The notes under the pieces: model-generated
What the model was told of the DNA's origin: nothing
The model's input: only the letters and a program-made list of their open reading frames with translations
Database searches by the model: none
Program-made: the position numbers and the translations under genes
NCBI GenBank assembly: GCA_964474905.1
Contig: CAYYUP010000002.1
Coordinates: forward strand, 1-64,000
Length of the DNA stretch: 64,000 bases
From: JADJRG01 sp964474905
Lineage (GTDB): Bacteria > Myxococcota_A > Polyangia > Nannocystales > Nannocystaceae
Direction of reading: 5' to 3'
Shown: positions 24,454 through 33,105 of the stretch, in pieces
Layout of the letters: every line of letters begins with the position of its first letter
Position numbering within the stretch: the stretch's first letter is position 1

Positions 24454-26193
24454 ATGCGTCGTCTTTGCGATTGGATCGACGATCGTACCGCCTATCGCCA
24501 GCTCTTGGGCGCGGCCCTGGGTGACTCGGTGCCGGGCGGTGCACGCCTCCGCTACGTCTTTGGTTGGGTGCTGCTCTATCTATTTGTGCAGCAGGTTGTG
24601 CTCGGCATTCTCCTCGCCTTTTATTACAGCCCCTCGGCGAGCGACGCCTGGGCGAGTACCGCCTTCCTCAACGACCAGATCGCCGGCGGATGGTTTATCC
24701 GCGGGCTCCACTATCACGGCACCTCGCTGATGATCATCGTCATCGGCCTGCACCTCATTCAGGTGGTTCTCGCGGGCGCCTATCGCCGGCCCCGGGAGTT
24801 TAACTGGTGGAGCGGCCTGGCTCTCGCCGGATTGATCTTCGCCTTTGGCTTCACCGGGTATCCCTTGCCCTGGGATCAAAACGCCTACTGGTCGACGCAG
24901 GTTCGCGGGGGCATCATCGCCTCGGCGCCCTCCGGCGATGTCGTTCGCAGCCTCATGCAGGGAGGCGATTCCCTCGGCAACCTGACGCTGACTCGCTACT
25001 ACGCGCTGCACGTGTTTGTCCTGCCGATCGCCTTCACTCTGCTCACCGCGGTGCACGTCTATCTCAGGCGGCGGCACGGTCCGGCAGCACCACCGGCTCT
25101 CAGCGAAGAGCAACTCGCCGCCAAGGCGCAGCCCTTCTGGCCGCATCAGCTCTTCCTCTCAGTCCTGGCGATGGCGCTCTGCGGGGCCGTGTTGCTCGGC
25201 ATGACGATCGCCACTCACGGCTCCGAACTCTACGCGCCGGCCGATCCGGGCAGCAACTTCACGGCTCGCCCCGAGTGGTACTTCATCTCGCTCTACCAGC
25301 TCCTCAAGTACTTTCACGGACCGCTGCAGGTTGTCGGCACAGTCCTGATCCCGGGGGCTGCCGGTGCTTTTTTCTTCGCTTTGCCGTTCATCGATCGCGG
25401 TCGCGATCGGCGGATCCGTTCGCGCATGCCGGTGCTCATCATGGTCGCCGCGTTGATGTCCGGCATCGTCGCACTCTCGGCGATGGCGGTGGTCGAGGAC
25501 GCCAGCAACGAGGAGCTGGCGAAGGGCTTGGCCGATGCACGAGAGGCCGGCGAGAAGGCGCGGGCGCTCGCCCTGGAGGGGGTGCCGCCGAAGGGGGGCG
25601 TCGCTGTTTGGGAGAACGATCCCGAGTTTCAGGTGCGCGCACTCTTCAAAGAGCATTGCGTGACCTGCCACAGTCTGGGTGGCAGGGGCGGGGACGAGGC
25701 GCCCAGCTTTGACGCGGGCTACGGCGGTCGCGAGTGGCTGGCGGCCCTGATCCGCAACCCCGCGGACGAACGCTTTTACGGGGGTACCAAGCACGACACG
25801 ATGGAGCCGATAAGCACCGAGGATCTGTCGGAGGAGCAACTCGCGGCGATCGTCGAGTACACCTACGGATTGATGGGAGAGAGCGCTGTCGATGTCGATC
25901 AGGCGCTCTTCGCCCGCGGCAAAGAACTCTACGACGATACCCTCGAGTGTTCGAGCTGCCACGAGATCGAGGGCGAGAGCACCGGCCCTGCGTTCAAGAA
26001 TCGGGGCAGCGTCGCCTGGCTCGGGCGGGTGATCGCGGACTCTTCGGCGCCGGATCTCTACATCGATACCGCCGAGATGCCGAAGTTCAAGGACAAGCTC
26101 TCTGCCGAGCAAATCCAGCAGCTCTCGGTCCTGATCGCGTCTCAGGGCAAGATTGCCAAGGCCGCCAAAACCGAACCCAAAGATGCGCAGTAG
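24454..26193 (+). CDS. Cytochrome b fused to a C-terminal dihaem cytochrome c (bc complex)
   Basis: The 579-residue protein combines the whole membrane part of a bc complex with its cytochrome c. The N-terminal cytochrome b has paired haem His residues in GLHYHGTSLMIIVIGLHL and RYYALHVFVLPIAFTLLTAVHVY, and the quinol-site motif PEWY (ARPEWYFISLYQLL). A final TM lies at about 325-345. Then come two covalent haem sites, CVTCH (Cys402) and CSSCH (Cys499). With the upstream Rieske protein this makes a compact quinol:cytochrome c oxidoreductase in which no separate cytochrome c1 is needed. It is translationally close to the Rieske gene. Confidence 0.94.
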   Translation: MRRLCDWIDDRTAYRQLLGAALGDSVPGGARLRYVFGWVLLYLFVQQVVLGILLAFYYSPSASDAWASTAFLNDQIAGGWFIRGLHYHGTSLMIIVIGLHLIQVVLAGAYRRPREFNWWSGLALAGLIFAFGFTGYPLPWDQNAYWSTQVRGGIIASAPSGDVVRSLMQGGDSLGNLTLTRYYALHVFVLPIAFTLLTAVHVYLRRRHGPAAPPALSEEQLAAKAQPFWPHQLFLSVLAMALCGAVLLGMTIATHGSELYAPADPGSNFTARPEWYFISLYQLLKYFHGPLQVVGTVLIPGAAGAFFFALPFIDRGRDRRIRSRMPVLIMVAALMSGIVALSAMAVVEDASNEELAKGLADAREAGEKARALALEGVPPKGGVAVWENDPEFQVRALFKEHCVTCHSLGGRGGDEAPSFDAGYGGREWLAALIRNPADERFYGGTKHDTMEPISTEDLSEEQLAAIVEYTYGLMGESAVDVDQALFARGKELYDDTLECSSCHEIEGESTGPAFKNRGSVAWLGRVIADSSAPDLYIDTAEMPKFKDKLSAEQIQQLSVLIASQGKIAKAAKTEPKDAQ

Positions 26194-26370
26194 TGCCAGA
26201 TATGTAATGCACATCGCTTGGGTTACATCGCGACGCGAAGATCGTTGTACGAAGTGGTGAGCTGGCCTCTTTCTTTTTGAGAACGTCCTTGAATACCCTC
26301 GCGGTCGCACCGTCTAGCTCCTCTTGTGACCGATAGGTCAAGGACAGACCGCAACACTCGGAGAAACTCG

Positions 26371-26697
26371 ATGAACTCGCGCATATTTCGCATTCCGCTC
26401 CTCAGCACTGGCACTCTCTGCGTATTCGCGCTCGCAGGGGCACTCACAGGCGGCCTTGTGGCCAGCCCAGCCCAGGCCGGCGACGACGCCTGCACCTCCA
26501 AAAACTTCAAGATCAAGGACGTCGAAAGGGCTTGTAAGACCGGGGGCCGCAAGGCCGCTAAAAAGATGATGCAAGCCGCGGTTAAGAAGGCGAAGGCCGC
26601 CGGCGAGAAGGTCAACTGCAAGAGCTGTCACAAGGACATCAAAGCGACCTTCGAGCTCAAGGCCAATGCGGTCAAAGAGCTGAAGCGCTGGTTGTAG
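26371..26697 (+). CDS. Small secreted monohaem cytochrome c
   Basis: The 108-residue product starts at ATG 26371 with GGAGAA 5 nt upstream. A signal peptide (NSRIFRIPLLSTGTL...SPAQA) is cut before GDDACTS. The mature part is Lys/Ala-rich, with one haem motif CKSCHKD (Cys83) and a further Cys pair earlier that may form a disulfide. It lies 177 nt after the bc-complex operon, which makes it a candidate soluble electron acceptor for that complex, but the spacing and a possible TACCCT box at about 26294 suggest separate transcription. It is shorter and more basic than standard cytochrome c. Confidence 0.8.
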   Translation: MNSRIFRIPLLSTGTLCVFALAGALTGGLVASPAQAGDDACTSKNFKIKDVERACKTGGRKAAKKMMQAAVKKAKAAGEKVNCKSCHKDIKATFELKANAVKELKRWL

Positions 26698-26721
26698 TCA
26701 CCGGCTCTCCATCGCGCAAAC

Positions 26722-26752
26722 GAAGCCGCGCCACCCTAGGTGGTGCGGCTTC
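26722..26752 (+). terminator. Hairpin terminator after the small cytochrome gene
   Basis: GAAGCCGCGCCACC pairs with GGTGGTGCGGCTTC through one G-U pair, giving a 14-bp stem with a 3-4-nt loop around CTA. It lies 25 nt after the stop. No clear T-run follows. Confidence 0.75.
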
Positions 26753-26842
26753 ACGCGTTCTCTAGTCGGCGAGCGAGGAGGCCTACCGTCCGCTGCAGGG
26801 CCCGGATATCCTGATCATCCTTGGAAGGTTGAGGGTGGAGTA

Positions 26843-28807
26843 TTGGAGAGTAGATTGAACAATTTTAGGGCTGCGACGGGGGTTCTTGCTGTGTCGGTGG
26901 TCGCTTTGGCGGCGGGTTGTAACGGCGACGATACGGCGAGTACAGAGACTAGTGCGACGACGGTGATGAGCACCGGGGAGAGCTCGAGCACCGGCATGAG
27001 TACCAGCGGTACGACGGCGACCACCGAAGGCAGCGGCAGCAACAGTGCGACCGAGGGCACAACTGAAGGCATGACCGCGGGCTCGACCGTCGGCACGACC
27101 GAGGGGACCACCGAAGGCACGACGGGCGAGACGACTGGCACGACCGGTGCGATCTGTCCTGAGGGCTGCGAGGAGGACGGCGGCGTCTGTGTGGGCGGTG
27201 TCTGCTGCGAAGAGGATCTAGCCTGTGGTGACGTCTGTTGCGCGGGCGGTGACGTCTGCTCGTTCAATACCTGCGTCGCGCCCGGGGCCGTCTGTATCGA
27301 TGCCAGCGAGTGCGCAGCCGATGAGTACTGTGAATACAGCCTGGGCGAGGAGGTCATGGGCGGTGAGATGTGCCAGGGTCAGCAGATAAAGAACGGAAAA
27401 TGCCTGCCTTCACCCCCCGAGTGCGAGCCCGGCGAGGAGCCCATGGAGGGCGAAGAGATCACTTGTCTCACTAAATGTGAGTATGTGCCCGACGGGACCT
27501 TCAATCCCACGGTTAAGTATCATTGGGACAAGGGCACTGTGATGATGGCGCCGATCGTCCTGCAGCTCGACGACGACAACTGCGACATGGTGGTCGACGA
27601 GCGGGACATCCCGGAGATCATCTTCTCGAGCTTTGTCGGCGGCCAGTACAACAAAAACGGCACGATCCATGCGGTCTCGATCGTCGGCGGCGAACTGGTC
27701 GAGAAGTGGAGTGTGCACTTTGATTCGGATCGCATCAATCCCGGCCGCGAGATTGCCGGCGGTGATATCGATGGCAAGCCCGGCAACGAAATCGTGATGT
27801 GCACGGATACCAACCGCGTCCGTGCGATCGATGCGGCTGGCAACGAGCTTTGGCTCTCGCCCGAGACCAGCACCTGTGTGCAGCCGTCGATCGCCGACAT
27901 CGATGGCGACGGATCGCCCGAGGTCCTGGTCGAGGGCCGGGTGCTTGACGGCAAGACCGGAGTGACCAAGGTTTGGCTGCCCGGTTCGAGCTACTCGACC
28001 GCCGCAGATATCGACAATGATGGGCAGCTCGACATTGTGCACGCTCGCGGAGCTCATAACTCTGCCGGTGGTGTCATGGTGAGCACTGGCATCGACGGGC
28101 TCTTTCCTGCGGTCGCCGACTTTGATCTCGATGGCAAGCCCGAGATCGCGGCGATCTCGAACAATGGTGCCACCCTCAAGCACCACCTGGTGGTTTGGCG
28201 CTACAACCCCGATATGCCCGACAATGTCGAGATCATTCGCGACGGCATCGACATCAACGGTTCGCTAAATCCGAATCTCTGTCCGCCTGGCTCCGCTGGC
28301 AACAAGCATGGCGGCGGTCCGCCGACGATCGCCGATTTCAACGGTGATGGCACGCCGGATGTCGCCGTCGCGGGTGGCGTCGGCTATGTGGTCTTTGATG
28401 GGACCAAGCTGATGGATCCAAACATCCCCGGCGACGAGACCGTGCTCTGGATCAAGCAGACCAAAGACTGCTCGTCGGCCGTGACGGGTTCGTCGGTCTT
28501 TGACTTTGACGGCGACGGCTCGGCCGAGGTTGTCTACTCCGACGAGCATTACCTGCGGATCTACAGGGGCAGCACCGGCGAAGAGATCTGGAGGACCTGC
28601 AATACGACTGGCACTCTGCGCGAGCTACCGCTGATCGCGGATGTCGACAATGATGGTCATGCCGATATCGTCGCTGTCTCCAATAACTACTCTGGGATCA
28701 CCTGCGAGGGCGGCAAACAGACCGGCGTGCGGATTTTTGGCGACGCCAAAGGACAATGGGTCCGCACCCGCAGGATCTGGAATCAACACGCATACCACGT
28801 GAGCAAT
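26843..28807 (+). pseudogene. 5' part of an FG-GAP repeat lipoprotein gene, interrupted by the integrative element
   Basis: The 655 codons up to the element encode a lipoprotein: lipobox LAAGC, a Ser/Thr/Gly/Glu linker (about 35-105), and a Cys-rich knot-like region (about 110-190). At least seven FG-GAP/VCBS calcium-loop repeats follow (for example IADIDGDGSPEVLV, VADFDLDGKPEIAA, VFDFDGDGSAEVVY), ending in the conserved WNQHAYHVSN. At 28808 the frame runs into element DNA and continues with unrelated residues to a stop at 29263. The rest of the gene lies at 36345-36806. Start is TTG 26843 or TTG 26855; the latter follows GGAGAG. Joined, the protein would be 808 residues. Confidence 0.88.
28800..28807 (+). 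other. attL core direct repeat TGAGCAAT
   Basis: TGAGCAAT occurs here and at 36337-36344. In both places it lies in the host codon frame as xTG-AGC-AAT, so deleting one copy and the intervening DNA restores Val-Ser-Asn-Val-Asn-Glu-Asp-Gly. Eight bases is a normal crossover length for tyrosine recombinases. Confidence 0.85.
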
Positions 28808-28886
28808 AAGCACAGTGTTTTGCAAGACCGCCCTGCTCGGTCACACGCGGCATCTTGTGTCTTTTCGGACAGTACGATTTCAGCCC

Positions 28887-28916
28887 TTGTGTGTACTGAT
28901 TTTGTCCTGATATCCG
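28887..28916 (+). promoter_or_regulatory. Putative int promoter (TTGTGT-18-TATCCG) with leaderless spacing
   Basis: TTGTGT at 28887-28892 and TATCCG at 28911-28916 are separated by 18 nt, and the latter ends 6 nt before ATG 28923. The arm-type repeats lie across this promoter. Confidence 0.4.
28892..28913 (+). repeat. Left-end arm-type repeats (two tandem 11-mers)
   Basis: TGTACTGATTT (28892-28902) is followed directly by TGTCCTGATAT (28903-28913). A third degenerate copy, AGTACGATTT, is at 28871-28880. They match the pair at the right end (TGTACGGATTC, TGTACGGATCC) in length, orientation and tandem spacing. They overlap the putative int promoter, so the recombinase could repress its own gene. 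Confidence 0.6.
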
Positions 28917-28922
28917 TAGTTC

Positions 28923-30473
28923 ATGGCGGAGGCGATCACGGCCGCGAAGCTGCGCTCTCTCCGGCCCAGGGGTCGCTCGTACGAACTCACCTGCAGCCGG
29001 CTGCCCGGATTTGTCGTCCGCGTGCTGCCAAGCGGCAAGAAGGTGTTTTTTGTCCGCCATCGCGTCGACGGTCGCGACTCCAGGGTCCGTCTAGGCGTGC
29101 TCAGCGACGCATTCTCGCTCAAGGAGGCACGTCGTCAGGCAGCGCTCGTGCTCGCCGGTATCCCGGCTGCCAGCGCGGCGCAGCCTTCGTCTCAGGGGCA
29201 CCAAGGCCGGTTCGGCGCGCCCTCTCGGGGGTGGTCTCGCGGGGCCGCGCAGCGCTCTCCTGAGCGTCTGCAAGGGGACGCTGCGGCCGACCCACAGTTG
29301 ACCGTGCGCGCCCTCGCAAAACGATTTTTGCGCGAGCATGTGGATGTGTATCTCAAGGCGAGCACGGCTGAGCGGTATCGCGATATGCTCGATCGTCTGA
29401 TCCTGCCGCGTTTTGGGGATCGTGCCTTCGAGTCGATCCGCCGGCGCGACGCCAAGGCGTTGCACGCTGATCTGAGCAGCACTCGGGGGACCGCCGATTA
29501 CGCGATATGTGTTTTGGGCAGCCTGTACTCCCGGATCATCGAGGATTGGGAACTCAGCGAGATGCGCAACCCCTGTGCCGGTATCAAGCGCTTCGGTTCA
29601 CGCAAGGTCGAGCGATTTTTGAGTCCCGAAGAGCGCCGGACGGTCGAGGCGGTGCTCGATCGGGGATCGAGGCTGCGGCCCTCCAATCGCGGCTACCTCG
29701 CGCCCTCCAGCACCTGGGCGATCCGACTTTTAATGCTTACAGGCCAGCGCAAATCAGAGATTTTGGGCCTCGAGTGGTCGATGGTCGATTGGCAGCACTC
29801 CTGTCTTCGTCTGCCGGATACAAAGACGGGGCAGCGGACTGTCTTGGTGTCGCGCGAAGTGGTCGAGATGCTCCGAGAGATCCATGCGGCGTACGGACAT
29901 CCCCAGAGAGGGTTGGTGATCCGCAGTCGGCATGGCACCAAGCTCACGGGTTTGTACGCGACATGGAACACGATTCGTGTGGCTGCTGGAATACCGGATG
30001 TTCGCATCCATGATCTTCGGCATTCATTCGCCTCGGACGCGTTGATGGCCGGTGTGCCCCTGGCGATTGTCGGCGAGATGCTGGGTCATCGAAATGCGGC
30101 GACGACCCAGAGATATGCACATTTGGCGGATACTGTTGTGCGCCAGGCTTTGGTGACGGCGACCCGCCGGATCATCGGCGAGACGCCGGCCGATCCGCAG
30201 CCGAGCTCGCGACCCTTTGCTCGCCTCTGCGACGCCGACTGGGCGCGGATTGTACCCTTAGTGGGCGCCGAACGGCCGCGGCCCGGTCCCCCTGTCGACC
30301 TGCGGGGGGTCGTGGATGCGCTCCGCTGGATACAGCACCACGCGGGCGCGCGCTGGTCAGACTTGCCCGCGGAGTTCGGCAGATCGACGACCTGCTGGCG
30401 TTGGAAGAAGCGCTGGCAGGAGAATGGCGTGTGGGCGAAGGTCGTCGCCGCGCTTGCCGAGCGCCGATCGTAG
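28923..30473 (+). CDS. Tyrosine recombinase (integrase) fused to a C-terminal DUF4096/IS5-like domain
   Basis: The 516-residue protein has an N-terminal DUF4102-like arm-binding domain (1-80; KLRSLRPRGRSYELTCSRLPGFVVRVLPSGKK). A linker and core-binding domain follow (125-225). The catalytic domain has all expected residues: Arg276 (TGQRKSEILGLEW), Lys301 (DTKTGQRT), His363 and Arg366 (IHDLRHSF), His389 (LGHRN) and nucleophile Tyr398 (TQRYAHL). Residues 433-512 (FARLCDADWARIVPLV, VDLRGVVDALRWIQHHAGARWSDLP, TTCWRWKKRWQENGVW) match the N-terminal domain of IS4/IS5 transposases (DUF4096), which is unusual on an integrase. It sits just inside the left end and presumably inserted the element. Confidence 0.9.
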   Translation: MAEAITAAKLRSLRPRGRSYELTCSRLPGFVVRVLPSGKKVFFVRHRVDGRDSRVRLGVLSDAFSLKEARRQAALVLAGIPAASAAQPSSQGHQGRFGAPSRGWSRGAAQRSPERLQGDAAADPQLTVRALAKRFLREHVDVYLKASTAERYRDMLDRLILPRFGDRAFESIRRRDAKALHADLSSTRGTADYAICVLGSLYSRIIEDWELSEMRNPCAGIKRFGSRKVERFLSPEERRTVEAVLDRGSRLRPSNRGYLAPSSTWAIRLLMLTGQRKSEILGLEWSMVDWQHSCLRLPDTKTGQRTVLVSREVVEMLREIHAAYGHPQRGLVIRSRHGTKLTGLYATWNTIRVAAGIPDVRIHDLRHSFASDALMAGVPLAIVGEMLGHRNAATTQRYAHLADTVVRQALVTATRRIIGETPADPQPSSRPFARLCDADWARIVPLVGAERPRPGPPVDLRGVVDALRWIQHHAGARWSDLPAEFGRSTTCWRWKKRWQENGVWAKVVAALAERRS

Positions 30474-30580
30474 ACGCGCACGAGTTCGCTTGTTCACGCA
30501 CGTGAATCAACTCACGGTATTACCGGCGAGCACGTCGAGTTTTCGTGATCACGAAGGCCGATCTGCGGACTACCGCTGCC

Positions 30581-32371
30581 ATGGGAAATCCTACTACATC
30601 CGCCTATCGCTCGCTGCTGTCGCTCGCTTCTATGCTCTTGCTCGCTGCAGGTTGTCCGCCCGCGGTCGGAGACGATACGGGTGATACGGGTGATACGGAT
30701 ACGAGCAGTACGACGGAGACGACCGGGCCGACCGAGACGGGCACAACCGGGAGTAACGGCGATTGTGCGCCGCTTGTGCAGGCCGATGTCGACCAAGATG
30801 TCACCCTGCCGGCGGGCTGTTACATCGCCGAAAATTGGCTCTCGATCCAAAGCGCCCTGACCCTGGAGGCGGGCGTAACGATCTCCTTTAGCGAGTTTTC
30901 GGGCCTGGCGATCTCCGGCAGCGGCATGATCGTGGCCTCGGGGAGCGCGAGCAATCCGGTCGTCCTCAACGCGATCGAGCCGGCGGCTGCCGGCTGGCTG
31001 GGCGTCTCACTCTCGGCTGTCAGCAGCACGCAGAATAGCCTGGAGTACACGGAAATAAGCGGTGTGAACGCGAACGAAGCGGCTGTCTCGATGTTTGGAG
31101 GTGGCAAAATATCGATCACCAATTCCAAGATCGTTGACAACCAAAGCACGGCGATAGAGATCAGCCCTGATAGTCAAATCGAACTGGGCAAGACCACAAT
31201 CCAGGGAAATGCGGAGATCGGATGGGTCGGTCTCGGCAGCTTGGCGACGATCGCGGCGGATAACGAGTTTACAGGCAACTCCGAGAACGTGCTCTTGGCG
31301 GACGGATCCAGTATCGATACCGACATGACATGGCGCCCGCTCGGCGTGCCCGTGCGCCTGCGAGACACCTATGTCGAGATCAATGCAGACCTGGTGCTAG
31401 AGGCGGGATTCGAGCTTCAGATCCCGCAGGATGGCATCCTCGATGTGACCTCTGAGGGCACCTTCAACGCGGTCGGCACCGCCGATTCGCCGGTGATTGT
31501 GCACGGAGCCAAGGACGAACTTGGCTACTGGGTGGGCATCTCGTTTTCCAGCAAGTCGAGCAGTAATGTCCTCGATTACGTTCTCCTCGAGAATGGCGGC
31601 GGCGACAATTGGAACGGGAACTCGGACTCGTTGTCGATGATCTGGATGACCGAGATGGCGAAGCTCAAGGTCACCCATAGTACTTTCCGTCGCAGCGCTT
31701 GGTATGTGCTTGCCGCCAACCAGGGGGCTGATATCTCGGGCTTTGCGGGCAATGAGATCCGCGACAATACGCGGGCTCTTCACCTCTCGGGCGACGCCGC
31801 TGGCCAGGTCGACTCGGATAATGTCTTTGCCGACAATAGCGATGAAAACGTGGTTCGAGTCGGCTTCTCGGAGGCGCTGATCACCAACGCTGGCGAGTGG
31901 AGCGCGCTCACGGTCCCGTATTTCGTGAGCGTGGAACTGGAGGTCGAGAACGACCTGGTGATCGCAGCTGGGGCTGAGATTCGGGTCGCCCAGGATGTGC
32001 AGATCACCGTCTACCCGGAGGGCAGCCTCGACGCCAGCGGTAGCGCAGATTCGTCGGTTCGGATCGTCGGAGACGAGACCATCTCGGGCTATTGGGCGGG
32101 CATCAATTACGCATCGATCAGCAGCAAGAACCGGCTGACTTACACGACGCTCAGCGATGCTGGTTCCTACGAATGGTACGGGGGCGGCGACGCCAAAGCG
32201 AGCATCTACGTCGGCGGCTATTACGGCGATGCTCTTGTCACTCTCCAAAATTCGACGATCGCGAATGCCGATGGCTATGGCCTGATCGTCGATGAAGACA
32301 GCAGCATCGACTGTAGCGTGACCTTTGACGGCGTCGAGAAGCCGAGTGTGCTCGGGCCGGGTAGCTGCTGA
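30581..32371 (+). CDS. Beta-helix repeat lipoprotein, element cargo
   Basis: The product is about 596 residues from ATG 30581. A signal peptide ends in lipobox LAAGC, followed by an Asp/Thr-rich linker with DTGD repeats. Three long modules then follow, each opening with a strand such as DLVLEAGFELQIPQDG, then DSPVIV or NPVVLN, then GYWVGISF or GWLGVSL and LDYVLLENGG. This is the pattern of right-handed parallel beta-helix proteins. No catalytic residues are evident, so a surface or binding role is likelier than a lyase. It lies 107 nt after the integrase and converges on the ECF gene with an 8-nt gap. TACCGC is 4 nt before the ATG. Confidence 0.75.
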   Translation: MGNPTTSAYRSLLSLASMLLLAAGCPPAVGDDTGDTGDTDTSSTTETTGPTETGTTGSNGDCAPLVQADVDQDVTLPAGCYIAENWLSIQSALTLEAGVTISFSEFSGLAISGSGMIVASGSASNPVVLNAIEPAAAGWLGVSLSAVSSTQNSLEYTEISGVNANEAAVSMFGGGKISITNSKIVDNQSTAIEISPDSQIELGKTTIQGNAEIGWVGLGSLATIAADNEFTGNSENVLLADGSSIDTDMTWRPLGVPVRLRDTYVEINADLVLEAGFELQIPQDGILDVTSEGTFNAVGTADSPVIVHGAKDELGYWVGISFSSKSSSNVLDYVLLENGGGDNWNGNSDSLSMIWMTEMAKLKVTHSTFRRSAWYVLAANQGADISGFAGNEIRDNTRALHLSGDAAGQVDSDNVFADNSDENVVRVGFSEALITNAGEWSALTVPYFVSVELEVENDLVIAAGAEIRVAQDVQITVYPEGSLDASGSADSSVRIVGDETISGYWAGINYASISSKNRLTYTTLSDAGSYEWYGGGDAKASIYVGGYYGDALVTLQNSTIANADGYGLIVDEDSSIDCSVTFDGVEKPSVLGPGSC

Positions 32372-32379
32372 GCTTGGGC

Positions 32380-33051
32380 TCAGCTGTTCGATGGCTCCGA
32401 GATCCGGGGCTGCGGGCCATGTACCCGCTTGCCCTGGATTGACTCCAGCCAGCCTTCAAAGTCGCCAAGCGTCGAGTCACGCAGATCGGGGCGACAAGAG
32501 AGCTCCTCGACGATCGCGCGCAGCTTCTCGCGGCCACGGCGAAGCCGGCTTCGTACTGTTCCATGGGGCAGGTCTAGGATCGGCGCGAGTTCTTTGCTCG
32601 GCAGTCCCTCCCAGTAGAAGAGTTCGAGGGCGATCTGCAGCTCGAGGGGCAGACGTCGAAGCGCTCGCAGGAGCAGCGCCTGCTCCTGTGAGTCGATGAT
32701 GAGCTGGGTCGGCGAGGTGTCGAGCCCGGCGATGCGAGAGGTGTGGAAGGTCTCGCCCCGATCCTTTGGCTGCCAGCGTTGTCGGTGCTTGAGAAGGACC
32801 TTGCGAGCGATCGCGAAGAGGAAAGTGCGAAACGAGGCATCTTGCCGGAAGCGGTCCTTGGCGCTGACACAACCGAGAAAGGTCTCTTGGACCAGGTCAT
32901 CGACATCGCGGGGAACCTTGTTGCAGAAGAAGCGATAGACCGCCTCAAAATGTCGCTCGAAGAGGGTCTCGCCGGCGTTCAGATCGCCAGCGCGCCAGGC
33001 CTCGAGCAGGTCGAGGTCATGGCGCCTCGTCGAGTCTTGGGAGCGTGGCAA
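32380..33051 (-). CDS. ECF-type RNA polymerase sigma factor (Ser/Thr-kinase-linked type), element cargo
   Basis: The 223-residue sigma factor has region 2 (AGETLFERHFEAVYRFFCNKVPRDVDDLVQETFLGCV, with the DDLVQETF core) and region 4 (LPLELQIALELFYWEGLPSKELAPILDLPHGTVRSRLRRGREKL, a helix-turn-helix). A C-terminal extension of about 40 residues follows. The only available start is TTG 33051. It is divergent from the Ser/Thr kinase gene across 54 nt. ECF groups genetically linked to kinases are known (for example ECF43), and there the kinase is thought to activate the sigma factor by phosphorylation, with no anti-sigma needed. No anti-sigma gene is present here. Confidence 0.88.
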   Translation of the reverse strand: MPRSQDSTRRHDLDLLEAWRAGDLNAGETLFERHFEAVYRFFCNKVPRDVDDLVQETFLGCVSAKDRFRQDASFRTFLFAIARKVLLKHRQRWQPKDRGETFHTSRIAGLDTSPTQLIIDSQEQALLLRALRRLPLELQIALELFYWEGLPSKELAPILDLPHGTVRSRLRRGREKLRAIVEELSCRPDLRDSTLGDFEGWLESIQGKRVHGPQPRISEPSNS

Positions 33052-33105
33052 GATGGGCGAGCATTAGCCCCGCCCCAGGGCGAACGCAAGAGAAGTTGAA
33101 GTATC

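Noticed and set aside
28808..29263. In-frame extension of the FG-GAP gene as a real C-terminus
   Set aside because: The added residues have no FG-GAP or CARDB features, overlap the recombinase gene in another frame, and the true C-terminus is found at 36345-36806.
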